Source of the DNA: Chlorobiota bacterium
Lineage (GTDB): Bacteria; Bacteroidota; Bacteroidia; Bacteroidales; F082
DNA length: 64,000 nucleotides
Assembly (NCBI GenBank): GCA_013151215.1
Contig: JAADIS010000003.1
Location: 19,477 to 83,476, forward strand
Direction: 5' to 3'
In this document: in pieces, positions 45,869-54,951 of the stretch
How positions within the stretch are numbered: position 1 is the stretch's first letter
Layout of the letters: each line of letters begins with the position of its first letter
The notes under the pieces: model-generated
Databases searched by the model: none
What the model saw: only the letters and a program-made list of their open reading frames with translations
Told to the model about the DNA's origin: nothing
Made by a program: the position numbers and the translations under genes

Positions 45869-47362
45869 TTATGTTTTTGTAAATACTGATGTTGGTGTTA
45901 TGCCCTTACTTTTTAAATAGTCCCATTCCCTGTCGAACTGCTGGGACATGAAAACAAATGCCCAGCTCAGGTAGATAAGCGGGCCGGTTGGGATCTGGCC
46001 CAGTACGCCATTGCCGTAGCTGGCGCCGACTATACCCGCAAACCCGGCATGGACCGCCCCTAGAATACCTGCCAGCTCAGGGTTTCTTACCTTGAACAGT
46101 ATGAGGTAAAAGCCTTTTATCATTATGTACGACAGTATAAATACATGGATAAACAGCCCGACGATCCCTGTTTCGGCCCATATTTGAACATACCAGCTAT
46201 CGGTTGCTATTTGAGCAAGGTAGCCTTGTGGCGAAAAACGCTGGCCCCAGTTACCCGCACTGCCGACACCTCCTCCGAAAGGCTTATCCGACAAATATTC
46301 TTTTAGTATGGCCCTGTTTTCCAAACGGACCTGATAAGACGCATCCTCCGTGGGCCTGAAGGCGGTGCGCATCCTGGCAATTTGATAGTTGCTGTCGCCA
46401 ATATAAGTATAGGCAAAGAAAAGATAGACTGCGGTCATCATGAGCCCACCTATTATAATAACCCTAAGGTTTTTACGCAGAATAATATATACTACTCCTC
46501 CTATCATGGGCACTATCATCGCACCCCTGGTTCCTGAGAGAAACATTCCCCAAAGTCCTAGAAACCCCATTGTCAGAAAGAAGATCCTATTCCTCATCCC
46601 TTTTATGGTTGACGCCACCAACAGACCCACTACGCCTGCCGCAGCCTGTGCCGCACCAAATTGCCCGGCGTCGGAAAAGAATGAGAAGATACGTAATTTG
46701 CCGAGTATTATGTGTGTTACCGCCCCAACGGTGTCAAGCCAATATTGTTCGGCGGAATCCAAGCCTATGTATTCTTGTTTTAAGCCAACCAAGGTTGCGA
46801 GTATGGTAAACACCCCCCATAAATACAGGAAGCCCATCATATACCTTATTCTGTTAAAGGTAAATAGGGCAATAGGAATTAGTAGCATCGAATATAGCGC
46901 GACGCCCCTCATGGCATAAAACCATGCGGTGCGGCTAAGAGCCTGTGGGTTGCCCAACTGCATTAAAATATATAAAAACCAAAAAAACAAAAGATATACT
47001 ATATCCCTGTTAATTTGCTGGAAATCAATTCGCACATGGAAATATTTAAAGAAAAACCCAAGAATTGTCACTACCATAAACCCATCGATACTAAGCCCCA
47101 GGGGCACTCCTTGAATATAACGGGTAAGGCCAATGGCTAAAAATGCAAATATCAATAAGGTATATATTCCTATCGGCGGATTGTTGAACACCCTGTTCAG
47201 GAAGAATAAAACAGGTAACATCGCCACAAGCATTACTGCGGTTTTAACACCTCCTTTTGCCATTATTACACCGGCAATTACGGCAATCATCACCAATATG
47301 GCAATAACCAAAGGATGTTCAAGTTTTCGCGCGCCGCGCTTTTGCTTTAATGATTCCAACAT
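45869..47362 (-). CDS. O-antigen ligase/polymerase-family membrane protein (Wzy-like)
   Basis: A 497-residue integral membrane protein with about 11-12 predicted helices and a long external loop (about 330-400), where GGGVGSAGNWGQRFSPQGYL and DSWYVQIWAETGIVG form the usual O-antigen_lig signature. Between the flippase and the glycosyltransferase genes, it most likely polymerises repeat units at the outer face of the inner membrane. A ligase role cannot be excluded by sequence. Confidence 0.88.
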   Translation of the reverse strand: MLESLKQKRGARKLEHPLVIAILVMIAVIAGVIMAKGGVKTAVMLVAMLPVLFFLNRVFNNPPIGIYTLLIFAFLAIGLTRYIQGVPLGLSIDGFMVVTILGFFFKYFHVRIDFQQINRDIVYLLFFWFLYILMQLGNPQALSRTAWFYAMRGVALYSMLLIPIALFTFNRIRYMMGFLYLWGVFTILATLVGLKQEYIGLDSAEQYWLDTVGAVTHIILGKLRIFSFFSDAGQFGAAQAAAGVVGLLVASTIKGMRNRIFFLTMGFLGLWGMFLSGTRGAMIVPMIGGVVYIILRKNLRVIIIGGLMMTAVYLFFAYTYIGDSNYQIARMRTAFRPTEDASYQVRLENRAILKEYLSDKPFGGGVGSAGNWGQRFSPQGYLAQIATDSWYVQIWAETGIVGLFIHVFILSYIMIKGFYLILFKVRNPELAGILGAVHAGFAGIVGASYGNGVLGQIPTGPLIYLSWAFVFMSQQFDREWDYLKSKGITPTSVFTKT

Positions 47363-47404
47363 TCTATAATGATTTGTGCCTTAAAATTAATAAAATTCCT
47401 TTAT

Positions 47405-48838
47405 TTATTTTTTTAATAACGACTTCCTGATAAAAACACTGAAAAATGAGATACCGCCTGAAAATATATTCCTGAACCGCAAATCCAATTCTTTATCTAA
47501 ATAACTGAAACCCACAAATATACCTATCATTGAGAACAGTAATGTGACCACGGCCACTAATTCGAGAACGGTCAGTTTGGTAAAACCCGACAGTACGCTT
47601 ATAAAGGTGTCGATACTTTCGACCTGGGTGAATAAAAGCGTAAAACCGGTAATGAACAATACAAAATAATATATTCCGAACACCATTATCCCATCACCTA
47701 TGATATTGGCAAGTGTCATATAAACTACCTTGATGAAATTTTGCTTGGGCATATTTACGCTGTCCAGGGCAACTCCCGTAAGCCTATCGATTGGAAGCAA
47801 AAGACCATAGAAGCAAAAGATCCTGAAAATAGTCGCGGTTTGCGCATAATTGCTTCCTCCCAAGACGGTAACAAATTCCTCGGCGAAAATAAAACAGAAT
47901 AGCATCACGGGAATGAGCATATAAAGAAGTCCTCCGGCATTTTGATAGTATAAGCGCTTTACCTCTTCTTTGTTTCCTTCGATACTTGCCTTCGACATGC
48001 CGGGGAAGGCAGTCATAGCATAGCTTCTCACGGGAATCTCAATTATCTCGGTAAGCTTTAGCGGTATGCTGTATAAAGCAACTGCCGTGGTTCCTAAAAA
48101 TGGGCTCAAGCCGATGATAAAAGTATCGGCGCTTTTAAGCAAGTTGCTTCCTATCAAGGTGCCGGTCGTATATTTCCCGAAATCCAATATCACCTTTATC
48201 TTAGCCTTGTTAGTGTGAAATATATAACGGATCCCGTCCCAGTTGAACAGCATTGTCAACAATGACGTAAGCAAGGTTGTGGAAAGGTAAACTATCATTA
48301 TTTCCAACAACCCATAATTCAGGAAGAAATAGTTGACAACCAAGAACAACATAAATATCCCTACGTTGACTATTCTGACCAAAAGGATAAGGTCGAAGCG
48401 CAAACGAGCCTGCAATACCGATAGTGAATTGTTGAACGGCAGGCTTAAGACGGCATAAATCGGAAACCATTGGAAAAACAGCGAGAAACCCGAGCTGGAA
48501 ACCGTGTCGCGGAAATAATAATTTATCAGTAAAGTAATTACGATTAGGGAAATTGATGAAATAATATTTATAGTGTAGTTGGAGCCTATAAGCTGCCTGG
48601 CCTCATTTTTTCTTGCCCCCGACAAAAACCTGACCATTGCTGTTCTGGTAATGCCGAACCTGAGCATATCCAGAAAGTTTGCCGTTGTCAGGAACAAGAC
48701 CCATTTGCCGAAATCATCGGTAGGAAGGCTGCGAACCAATACCATAAAGCTGAAAAATGCCAAAACGGCGACCAATCCATTATTTGCTAAAGAAAGGAAG
48801 TTGTTGTTCTTTAGTATTTTAGTTAACAGATTTCCCAA
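47405..48838 (-). CDS. Polysaccharide flippase (Wzx/MVF-type)
   Basis: A 477-residue membrane protein with about 12 to 14 helices. N-terminal FMVLVRSLPTDDFGKWVLFL and the charged segment ITRTAMVRFLSGARKNEARQ are typical of the polysaccharide_synt family. It is expected to flip the undecaprenyl-linked repeat unit to the periplasm. It lies 3 bases downstream of the co-polymerase gene in the same operon. Confidence 0.92.
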   Translation of the reverse strand: MGNLLTKILKNNNFLSLANNGLVAVLAFFSFMVLVRSLPTDDFGKWVLFLTTANFLDMLRFGITRTAMVRFLSGARKNEARQLIGSNYTINIISSISLIVITLLINYYFRDTVSSSGFSLFFQWFPIYAVLSLPFNNSLSVLQARLRFDLILLVRIVNVGIFMLFLVVNYFFLNYGLLEIMIVYLSTTLLTSLLTMLFNWDGIRYIFHTNKAKIKVILDFGKYTTGTLIGSNLLKSADTFIIGLSPFLGTTAVALYSIPLKLTEIIEIPVRSYAMTAFPGMSKASIEGNKEEVKRLYYQNAGGLLYMLIPVMLFCFIFAEEFVTVLGGSNYAQTATIFRIFCFYGLLLPIDRLTGVALDSVNMPKQNFIKVVYMTLANIIGDGIMVFGIYYFVLFITGFTLLFTQVESIDTFISVLSGFTKLTVLELVAVVTLLFSMIGIFVGFSYLDKELDLRFRNIFSGGISFFSVFIRKSLLKK

Positions 48839-48841
48839 CGC

Positions 48842-51781
48842 TTATTCCTCCTTTCTGATATTAATCTTGTATTTTAAAGGATAGGAGAGTACATTTTTAA
48901 TCTTTTTTATCAATGCTTGTCTCTTGCTCTTAGGTAAGGATGTCAGTAATTCCTCAAGGTTATAAAGTTCAACTTCGTTGAGGATTACCATAGGATCAAT
49001 ATTAATGGAACCCTTAAATATATCAAGAGCGTTTTTATCGGCTTTTTGCAAGCTGCTGTTTGCTGATACTACCAGTAAAACACTATCTGCCAAATTGATG
49101 AGCTTTATCGGGTAATTATTGTAAACTATTGAAGGCAACTCGATAAACATATAATCATATTCATAGTTTTCCTTCCTGATATTTTTTGCGTTCAACAAAT
49201 CGGGTATCGAATCCAAGTCGATGAAATCGTTACCAATCTTATAGGTGAACGAATAATTATAATCTTCTTCAAACTCGTTTTCGTTATCCTTGCTATAGTT
49301 GGCGTATAGTATTGTATGTCCCATGTCGCGCAGTCGGTTAACGATTTTCTGGCCCAATAAAGTCTTGCCCATTTTGTCCTGGGTGGAAACCATAAGGACA
49401 ATTTTCGGTTTTTTATCCTCATCCTGGGATCTTGCAAGCTTGACTTTGATATTTTGGATGATCATGTCAACCAACCTTCCGGTAATACGGGCTAATTCCC
49501 TGGCCTGGGCTGCCGAGCCGATTCGCGGGTAGGCACCTGCAAGCTCCAGTTTGGTTTCGTATTTAACCCTGTTTGGGCTCTTGACTGAAGAGTCGAAGTA
49601 TTCAAGGATAAGTATTACGAATGCCACCATGATAAGGCCGAACATAAATGCTGCCGCAATAAGTATTTTTGTTTTTGACGCTTTTGGCGAAATAGGGAAG
49701 AAGGCAGGGTCAACAACCTTTATGTTGGTTGACATATCAAGTCGCTGCTGCTTCATCTTCGCAGCGTTCAGGCTTCGTAAAAGCTCGAGGTAGGATTGTT
49801 CGGCAACCTTTATTTCGCGCTCTATTCGTTTAAGCATAGCACCGAGCGGCGCAAACTTTTGGTATGTCCTCACAAAATCCATCTTGCGCCTTGCCAAAAC
49901 AATAAGTGCGGCTTTTGCCTCCTCATAGCTTAGGGTGTTCGTCAACCAGCTTTCCAGCAATGTTTTTATCGGCATCCCCTGGGTTGAATGGCTATAAAGG
50001 AAAAGTTGGTCCACATACAGCTTTATATGGTCCTGTAAGTCTTTTTGCCTCAGGCGAAGCATGTTTAGCTTGTTCTTCGTCCTTTCGTCATAACTTTCCG
50101 ATAACTCGTTAAGCACTATTGCCTCAGTAATATCCGAGAGTTCTTTTTTCATTTGGTTTATCTCGTCGCTTTTCAGGTAAATACTGTCCCTGGCCGTTAA
50201 GTTAGTCTCAAGTTCCCTGAGCGACGAAGCCGACGAAGCCATCCTTACCTGTTCGTTTTGATAATATAGGTCGAGGTCTTCTTTCTGGCTTGCTATATAT
50301 TTACTCTGCTCATAGTAGTTGATGATATTGTTCTTCATATTGAACTTCAACAAGCGGTCTTCCGCTTCCTGGAGCTTTTTGTCTGCCAGGGCAACCTGTT
50401 CCTCAAAATAGTTAATAACAAGGTTTGTCTCGTTTTCGCGGAGCATCTTATAATTTTTCATAAAAACCTTTGATAAAATCTTAAGTGTCTGCTGGCATAT
50501 CCCGGGATCATCGGCTGAATAGATGATCTTTACCATATCGCTGTTCTTCTCCCTAAAGACCTGAAGTTGAGAGATTTTGGCAATACTATAATGGGGGTGC
50601 TGGCCATAATGCAATAGTCCGTAGATAAAGTTGCTGTCGTTGGCGCTATAGAAGGCCATCAAATTATTAAAAGTTTTCTGGAAGTCCTCCGGATTAATTC
50701 CTGATGGAGTTATGGGGTCTTTTTTTGATGCATCGGTACTACTGCTGATAGTAGTACTTATCTTAGTTGTAATGCCATCATAATTATCGTTGTTTGAGGA
50801 AACCGGGCTCGATTGAACAACAATCCCGGGTGAGACCTGTTTTACGGCATAGTCATAAGAAGAGCCCTGGTTTGACAAAGAATTATAACCTTGTTCGATT
50901 ATTATTTTCTGTCCGGGACTTAATGCCCTGTTATTCAAGTTATTGTTTTCGCGAAGCTTGCTTATGTTGATACCGTAGCGCTTAGCAATCGAATAGAGGG
51001 TCTCGCCACGCTTTACCGTATGGTATTTGGAAGTCATGCCCGAGGGAGTGCTTTTTTTGATAATAATTGATTGTCCTCCGGATAAATCGCCGGTGGTAAG
51101 GTTGTTCAGGTCCATCAGCTGCCCTCTGGATACTCCGTACCTACTGGCAATTTCCGATAATGATTCGCCTTGCTGGACCTCATGGAAAACATAATTGTTG
51201 TTATCGACAGCTGCCCTGTCCTTCCCGACGCCGGCAGAAGACCTGAATGCGGGGTCAACATATCCGTCTTGACGAATTTTGTTCTGGGCGGCTTTATTCT
51301 TCTTTTTGGTAATTTCTCTTTCAAGGGAGGTGATTTCTTTTTCGAGGTTTTTGATCTGTTCCTCCTTCTCGCGCTCTATTCCCGATTTATTGTATTTTAC
51401 AACTAAGTCCTTAACCCTTTTTGGTATAAACTCCTGGAGTTTCTTATAATGTTCTTTCGAGATGTACTGATTATTGTAGCTTTCGAGGGAAAGATCTTGT
51501 GCCAATAGCCAAAGTGAGGTGGAGACAATGGTTTGGCGCGAGCTTAACATAGCAATTATATTGTCGAACTGAGCGCTGGTTGTAAAAAAGTTTGAGCTTT
51601 GCTGCGTATTGGACTCAATGGAATAACCTGTTGTAATACCCGTATAGATCAACACTTCCGATTCATACTCCAAAGTTTGGTTCCTGGTTAAGAAATAGAC
51701 CACAAAGGCCAAGATTAGCGGAATGGCTATTAGTATTACCAAGTTACGTTTAAAAAGCTTTAAAAACTGACCAATATCCAT
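48842..51781 (-). CDS. Wzz/Wzc-like polysaccharide co-polymerase carrying two LysM domains and a degenerate kinase domain
   Basis: A 979-residue inner-membrane protein. N-terminal Wzz domain with a membrane helix at 11-31. Two LysM domains are inserted in the periplasmic part, about 199-242 (HEVQQGESLSEIASRYGVSR, LSGGQSIII) and 253-296 (YHTVKRGETLYSIAKRYGIN, LSPGQKIII). A long coiled-coil GNVR-type region follows, then a second helix at about 705-730. The C-terminal domain resembles a BY-kinase but has a poor P-loop (VSTQDKMGKTLLG), a Walker B-like MFIELPSIV without the usual Asp, and no Tyr cluster at the end. LysM binds peptidoglycan, so the chain-length regulator may be tied to the wall. 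It is probably not an active tyrosine kinase. Confidence 0.9.
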   Translation of the reverse strand: MDIGQFLKLFKRNLVILIAIPLILAFVVYFLTRNQTLEYESEVLIYTGITTGYSIESNTQQSSNFFTTSAQFDNIIAMLSSRQTIVSTSLWLLAQDLSLESYNNQYISKEHYKKLQEFIPKRVKDLVVKYNKSGIEREKEEQIKNLEKEITSLEREITKKKNKAAQNKIRQDGYVDPAFRSSAGVGKDRAAVDNNNYVFHEVQQGESLSEIASRYGVSRGQLMDLNNLTTGDLSGGQSIIIKKSTPSGMTSKYHTVKRGETLYSIAKRYGINISKLRENNNLNNRALSPGQKIIIEQGYNSLSNQGSSYDYAVKQVSPGIVVQSSPVSSNNDNYDGITTKISTTISSSTDASKKDPITPSGINPEDFQKTFNNLMAFYSANDSNFIYGLLHYGQHPHYSIAKISQLQVFREKNSDMVKIIYSADDPGICQQTLKILSKVFMKNYKMLRENETNLVINYFEEQVALADKKLQEAEDRLLKFNMKNNIINYYEQSKYIASQKEDLDLYYQNEQVRMASSASSLRELETNLTARDSIYLKSDEINQMKKELSDITEAIVLNELSESYDERTKNKLNMLRLRQKDLQDHIKLYVDQLFLYSHSTQGMPIKTLLESWLTNTLSYEEAKAALIVLARRKMDFVRTYQKFAPLGAMLKRIEREIKVAEQSYLELLRSLNAAKMKQQRLDMSTNIKVVDPAFFPISPKASKTKILIAAAFMFGLIMVAFVILILEYFDSSVKSPNRVKYETKLELAGAYPRIGSAAQARELARITGRLVDMIIQNIKVKLARSQDEDKKPKIVLMVSTQDKMGKTLLGQKIVNRLRDMGHTILYANYSKDNENEFEEDYNYSFTYKIGNDFIDLDSIPDLLNAKNIRKENYEYDYMFIELPSIVYNNYPIKLINLADSVLLVVSANSSLQKADKNALDIFKGSINIDPMVILNEVELYNLEELLTSLPKSKRQALIKKIKNVLSYPLKYKINIRKEE

Positions 51782-51788
51782 GTTAAAA

Positions 51789-52586
51789 TTATCTAATTAT
51801 AGTTATTAAGTTAAAGTGCATACCTGTAATAACCTCAAGAGCATCGTAATTTTTCTGAAATTCGGTAATAACTTTAATATAGTCGATTGCACCCCTGGTC
51901 TGAATCTCTTTGAGCCTGGCATATTCAGCAGTTGTTATCTCACCGTTCAAGAATTCATTTTGGGCCATTTGCATCTGTGTCAATGTAAAGGCCTGATAAT
52001 CATTATATATTTTAATCTGGCTCTGAAAGTTGACCAGGTCGTTATAAATGTTGATGACCCTGTCGGCCAGAAACCTCCTGTTAATTTCTTTTTGCGTTAA
52101 GGATAGCTCTATCCATTTTTTTTGCTTGTTGATCCTGTTTCTTCTGTCGATAAGGGTGACCAATGGCATGCGGATATAAAACCCCACTGCGTAATTTCCT
52201 CTCCACGATTGCGAATTGTAGAATTTGTTGGGGTTGTTCGGGTCGCTGATCTGAAGCTCCTGCCAGTCCCAATAATCCCATTTCCCGAAGTTGAGGTCAA
52301 CGCTCCAACGAAGCATGTCGAGCCATTCCCGCGCTGCCGACAGTTGTTCGTACCTGTAATAGTCAGCTTTCAGGTCTTCATAAAGCATATCGGGAGAATT
52401 GAACGCGGCAGAGTCGATAAGCACGCTCAAGGCAGGTAGCCTTTCGGTTATGTCATCAGTTAATGGGTTGAACTCCTGCTCTTTACCCTTGTTTGAATTC
52501 TGCGCAGACACATTTAGGCTAAAAATTGTGAGCAATAGGAACAACCACAAATCATTAAATATATTTCCCGATGTTGATTTTATCAT
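51789..52586 (-). CDS. Short TolC-like outer membrane protein
   Basis: A 265-residue exported protein (signal FLLLTIFSLNVSAQ) with a TolC/OEP-like helical region: MPLVTLIDRRNRINKQKKWI, INIYNDLVNFQSQIKIYNDY, MQMAQNEFLNGEITTAEYAR. Usual TolC proteins have two such repeats and 420-480 residues; only one is seen here, so a trimer could not form a standard 12-strand barrel. It lies between the initiating transferase and the co-polymerase genes, where a Wza-type export protein is usual. A role in export is inferred. Confidence 0.7.
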   Translation of the reverse strand: MIKSTSGNIFNDLWLFLLLTIFSLNVSAQNSNKGKEQEFNPLTDDITERLPALSVLIDSAAFNSPDMLYEDLKADYYRYEQLSAAREWLDMLRWSVDLNFGKWDYWDWQELQISDPNNPNKFYNSQSWRGNYAVGFYIRMPLVTLIDRRNRINKQKKWIELSLTQKEINRRFLADRVINIYNDLVNFQSQIKIYNDYQAFTLTQMQMAQNEFLNGEITTAEYARLKEIQTRGAIDYIKVITEFQKNYDALEVITGMHFNLITIIR

Positions 52587-52692
52587 TTTTTTGGTCTCTC
52601 TATTCTAGAAATTTTGTCCAAACTACTAATATATGGCATACATTAAATTGTAGTTTTCATTTATTTATTAATAATTTCTCAACATATAATCG

Positions 52693-53919
52693 TCAAACAT
52701 TATCCTTCTGCAGCAATGCAGGAATCGTCCTTAAAATAAGTTTTATGTCCCCCCAAAATGAATAATTGTTAGCATACTGATTATCAAGCATTTTGCGCTC
52801 TTCTTCGCTCATCACGCCCTTTTTCCCCCTTAATTCCACCTGCCACAGACCTGTTATTCCGGCGGGTCCCATGAACCGCAGGCTCCAATCGTCGGATGTT
52901 AATAACTCTGCCTCGTACAAAGGCAGGGGGCGGTTGCCCACAATTGACATATCCCCTTTTAGAACGTTAAATAGCTGGGGTAGTTCGTCAATACTGGTGT
53001 TCCTGATAAAATTACCAACTTTGGTGATCCTGGGGTCATTGGATATTTTTATGAACGTGGAGTCTGTTAGTTCCTTTTTTTGTTTTATATACCAGTTCTC
53101 ACATATCTTGTGACCTTTGATATACAGGATAGGGGAACAATGCTCGCCTTCGGGAAGTTTTGCGCATTCGGGGCAGTTGAAATCCAGTTCGTAGTCCTTC
53201 TCGGCTTTTTTTTCTTTTCCCCCGTTCTTGCCGTCGGAGTATTGATTCAAATGTTTTAGCTCGGCAAGCTTGGCATCGGCGCCGGTGTACATTGACCTGA
53301 ATTTCAGGAAATCGAATATTTTATATCCCGTGCCGACCCTTTTGCTCTTATAAACTATGGGGCCTTTCGACTCAAGCCGTATGGCAAGGGAAACTATAAG
53401 AAGTATGGGTGAGATCATGAGGAGCACGCTGGCAGATACCAGTATGTCGAAGCCTCTTTTCATCAATGGTATCTTATACTCGTATTTTTTCTTCTTTTTG
53501 ACTTTTTGGTCAAGTATTTCGGAATAGTACTGTTGAAGCGACCTAATGCGGTTATAGATATCTATCGGTTTTACCGGATAAAAATAAAGATCGTCGATTA
53601 TGCCCTTTGCTGCAAAGGATTTTTTTAATAAATCGTCGTCTTTTTCAAACGCGAGCAGAATAATCGGCGTTTTCAATAACCTTTTGTTCCCTCTTAAAAT
53701 CCCTGCATACTCTATACCGTTCATTCCGTACATGAAAGCCTCGCAAACGATAGCATCTATGTCCTCGTCCGATTTAATATAACTATTGGCCTTTAGTCCA
53801 TTATCGAACTGTGTAAGCGCAAATAACTCAGTGTTCGCCCTTAAGTCCGCAATAAAGTTTTCGTTGCTTCCAACATAAAGAACTTGCAATGGTGAGCGAG
53901 TGGGATTTTCCATAATCAA
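52693..53919 (-). CDS. Initiating sugar-1-phosphate transferase with pseudo-receiver and four-Cys insertion
   Basis: A 408-residue protein. Residues 11-130 form a receiver-like fold in which the phosphate-accepting Asp is Glu60 (DAIVCEAFMYGMNG) and the acidic pair is absent; Lys117 (YPVKPID) remains. One membrane helix follows at about 158-180. The bacterial sugar transferase domain has RVGTGYKIFDFLKFRSM, DPRITKVGNFIRNTSIDELP and GDMSIVGNRPLPLY. Between these, residues 225-290 insert a Cys-rich segment (C249, C252, C261, C273). It should move a sugar phosphate to undecaprenyl phosphate and start each repeat unit. It follows a receiver gene by 13 bases. Confidence 0.92.
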   Translation of the reverse strand: MIMENPTRSPLQVLYVGSNENFIADLRANTELFALTQFDNGLKANSYIKSDEDIDAIVCEAFMYGMNGIEYAGILRGNKRLLKTPIILLAFEKDDDLLKKSFAAKGIIDDLYFYPVKPIDIYNRIRSLQQYYSEILDQKVKKKKKYEYKIPLMKRGFDILVSASVLLMISPILLIVSLAIRLESKGPIVYKSKRVGTGYKIFDFLKFRSMYTGADAKLAELKHLNQYSDGKNGGKEKKAEKDYELDFNCPECAKLPEGEHCSPILYIKGHKICENWYIKQKKELTDSTFIKISNDPRITKVGNFIRNTSIDELPQLFNVLKGDMSIVGNRPLPLYEAELLTSDDWSLRFMGPAGITGLWQVELRGKKGVMSEEERKMLDNQYANNYSFWGDIKLILRTIPALLQKDNV

Positions 53920-53932
53920 AAAATTTCGGAAA

Positions 53933-54298
53933 CTAGATTAGTAGGTTTTCAATCCTAATCGCCAATTCTTCCGGGTTAAAGGGTTTGACTATATAATCGT
54001 TTGCGCCCAGCTTTAGGCATTTAACCCTTTCAACACTACTTTCAATGCCCGAAAGCATTATTATGGGTATGTGTTTGAAGAAACCGCTCTCTTTTATTTT
54101 TTGCAATAATTCGTATCCGTCCATGTTCGGCATTTGTATATCAGCAACAATTAGGTCGGGCATATTACCTTCCTCTAGCGATTTCAATGCTTCGATACCG
54201 TCGTTGGAGGTGGTGACATTATAGCTTTTTCCCAAAAAATTCTCGAGTAACATTCTGATACTTAATTCATCGTCTATAATGAGTATTGTTTTCTTCAT
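53933..54298 (-). CDS. Single-domain response regulator heading the polysaccharide locus
   Basis: A 121-residue receiver: IIDDELS, Asp53 in LIVADIQMPNMDG, Ser in IMLSGIE and Lys in YIVKPFNPEEL. It has no output domain. It is the first gene of the cluster and directly precedes the initiating transferase, which bears a pseudo-receiver, so dimerisation or competition between the two is an attractive inference. Confidence 0.93.
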   Translation of the reverse strand: MKKTILIIDDELSIRMLLENFLGKSYNVTTSNDGIEALKSLEEGNMPDLIVADIQMPNMDGYELLQKIKESGFFKHIPIIMLSGIESSVERVKCLKLGANDYIVKPFNPEELAIRIENLLI

Positions 54299-54329
54299 AA
54301 AAAAAAGTTTATTTCAATTAATATTGTAA

Positions 54330-54337
54330 CAAATATA
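54330..54337 (-). promoter_or_regulatory. -7 element of the polysaccharide locus
   Basis: The minus strand reads TATATTTG (TAnnTTTG), 31 bases before the first gene's ATG. No -33 TTG is visible. The 161-base gap otherwise holds nothing recognised. Confidence 0.5.
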
Positions 54338-54459
54338 TAAAATATCACCCATATCCTGACATTTAATATGTATTTTATTTACATGGAAAAGTTAATAACT
54401 GGCTAATATTTAACGAAATTCTTTTTTTGATCGCTCAATTTGATCGAAATTAAGAGCGT

Positions 54460-54948
54460 TTAGTTGTATTTTCCGCTATCAGGACGGTAGATGGTCCATC
54501 TTTTGTTAAACGCCAATTCCTGTGATTTATAGCGTTTGCCTGCATCGTTTTCAACTATGATCCTAAAAGTGCTAAATTTAAATTCACTGGAATTGAGCAG
54601 TTTATAAAACTCGTCGAAATCTAGCCCGGTAATCGTTTCTATTTGTCCATCCTCCCTTGCCCTTTCTTGTTTTTCCTTTTCGGCAAGATCTATAATCAGT
54701 CTTTCGCGCTTGCTGTTTATCAGTTCCGCCTTGGGCGGGTGCAAGCTCAGGTTTTTGTTGCGCATGGTTTTAATTATAACTGATTTATGTTTCCCGTCCT
54801 TCTTCTCTATTAAAACCCACATCTGCATTTCAGGGAATAGCTGGTGCGAAAGCCAGTAAGGGCGCGGCTTGGCATATCTTATTTGCCAAACTGCCACACC
54901 CCCGATTATCAACCCGAAGACTATAACGTAAGTAAGTATATCTTCCAT
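54460..54948 (-). CDS. Membrane-anchored protein of unknown function
   Basis: A 162-residue protein with one N-terminal helix (LTYVIVFGLIIGGVAVW) and a charged cytoplasmic or periplasmic domain. No motif is recognised. It is the last gene of the run MscS - permease - this gene, with a 3-base gap to the permease. A role in the envelope is suggested only by position. Confidence 0.7.
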   Translation of the reverse strand: MEDILTYVIVFGLIIGGVAVWQIRYAKPRPYWLSHQLFPEMQMWVLIEKKDGKHKSVIIKTMRNKNLSLHPPKAELINSKRERLIIDLAEKEKQERAREDGQIETITGLDFDEFYKLLNSSEFKFSTFRIIVENDAGKRYKSQELAFNKRWTIYRPDSGKYN

Positions 54949-54951
54949 TGC

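Noticed and set aside
48842-49600. Active BY-type tyrosine kinase in the co-polymerase
   Set aside because: The P-loop is poor, the Walker B Asp is missing and no tyrosine cluster is seen at the C-terminus.
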